Positions 63,646 to 64,000 of a stretch of 64,000 nucleotides of DNA are shown here, in pieces. Location: NCBI GenBank assembly GCA_028583685.1, contig JAMXIF010000003.1:58813310-58877309 (forward strand), in the 5' to 3' direction. The first letter of the stretch is position 1, and the number at the start of each line of letters is the position of its first letter. The DNA comes from Petaurus breviceps papuanus. Taxonomy: Eukaryota > Chordata > Mammalia > Diprotodontia > Petauridae. Position numbers and translations under genes: made by a program. The notes under the pieces were generated by a model. It made no database searches. It was not told the DNA's origin and saw only the letters and a list, made by a program, of their open reading frames with translations.

Positions 63646-64000
63646 ATTATGTAAAAATCCATCTTTTTCCATCCTGTTTTTCAAATGAATATTTGAAATT
63701 ATTGAATTCAAATTCAAAAATATTGAAAAAATTGAATAAATATTTCAGTGAAATATTTATCTTCTCTTAATGTTCCTCTCCAATACTATCTTGAAGAACT
63801 TAATGATATTTAACAACAAATAAATTACTTTCTGAAGTTGGGGAGATGGAGCAGAAAAAGTATTTGAGCTGAGGAAAAAGAAAAAAAAAAGTTGTGGAAG
63901 AGTTTGGGAAGGCTTTGGACTTGTGAAGAGGACCAGAAATTGAATCTGAAGAAGAGAAATTTGGAAGAGCTTGATAATTTTTTAAAAGATAAAATGGAAC
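63646..64000. other. No gene or repeat recognised
   Basis: AT-rich, ending in purine-rich sequence (63830-63990). Confidence 0.45.

Overview
The window looks like marsupial (metatherian) nuclear DNA with no recognisable host exon. The evidence is its interspersed repeats: a marsupial-type L1 with a long purine-rich spacer between its ORFs, tRNA-headed SINEs beginning like GGCAGCTAGGTGGCACAGTGG (WSINE and MAR1 types), CORE-SINE/MIR relics, many L2 and CR1/L3 LINE fragments, short inverted-repeat DNA transposons and fossil LTRs. The species cannot be fixed from the sequence; an Australian marsupial is a guess based on the WSINE-type SINEs. Three runs of exactly 100 N are assembly gaps.

Layout. 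0-4.3 kb: AT-rich DNA with two old L1 3' ends pointing away from each other and a CORE-SINE. 4.30-9.55 kb: one L1 insertion with 5'UTR, broken ORF1, spacer, broken ORF2 lacking much of the reverse transcriptase, 3'UTR and a 15-bp target duplication. 10-12.6 kb: an L1 3' fragment and mostly unique DNA. 12.6-14.65 kb: a four-layer nest, in which an L2 is split by an unclassified repeat, that by a fossil LTR, and that by a TA-flanked MITE. 14.8-20.5 kb: L2, an L1 3' end, a half-L1 (HAL1)-like element split by an LTR with long inverted ends, and a second copy of the unclassified repeat. 21.4-22.0 kb: a processed pseudogene of MRGBP. 23.6-25.8 kb: a reverse-strand L1/HAL1 5' part. 28.2-30.25 kb: an L2 split by a SINE and expanded by a long (TTCC)n, then an L1 fragment with twin-priming inversion. 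31.7 kb: a hAT-like MITE. 34.9-35.3 kb: a MAR1 SINE inside another. 35.9-38.6 kb: a fossil LTR and two WSINE-type copies, one with a perfect target duplication. 39.7-46.5 kb: CR1, L2 and MAR1 copies. 46.8-49.7 kb: two related solo LTRs in opposite orientation. 51-64 kb: CR1, L1 and L2 fragments, a 7SL (SRP) RNA retropseudogene, more SINEs and two further MITE copies.

No intact protein-coding gene, functional RNA gene, CRISPR array or operon is visible. The open reading frames present fall in repeats, low-complexity tracts, N-spanning stretches or chance frames. The window is best read as a gene desert or a large intron. No new biological system was found. The points of interest are the nested-insertion history, the two RNA-derived retrocopies (MRGBP and 7SL), the HAL1-like elements, the inverted-end LTR and one unclassified repeat family. 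Family names come from remembered consensus sequences and were not checked against a repeat library.
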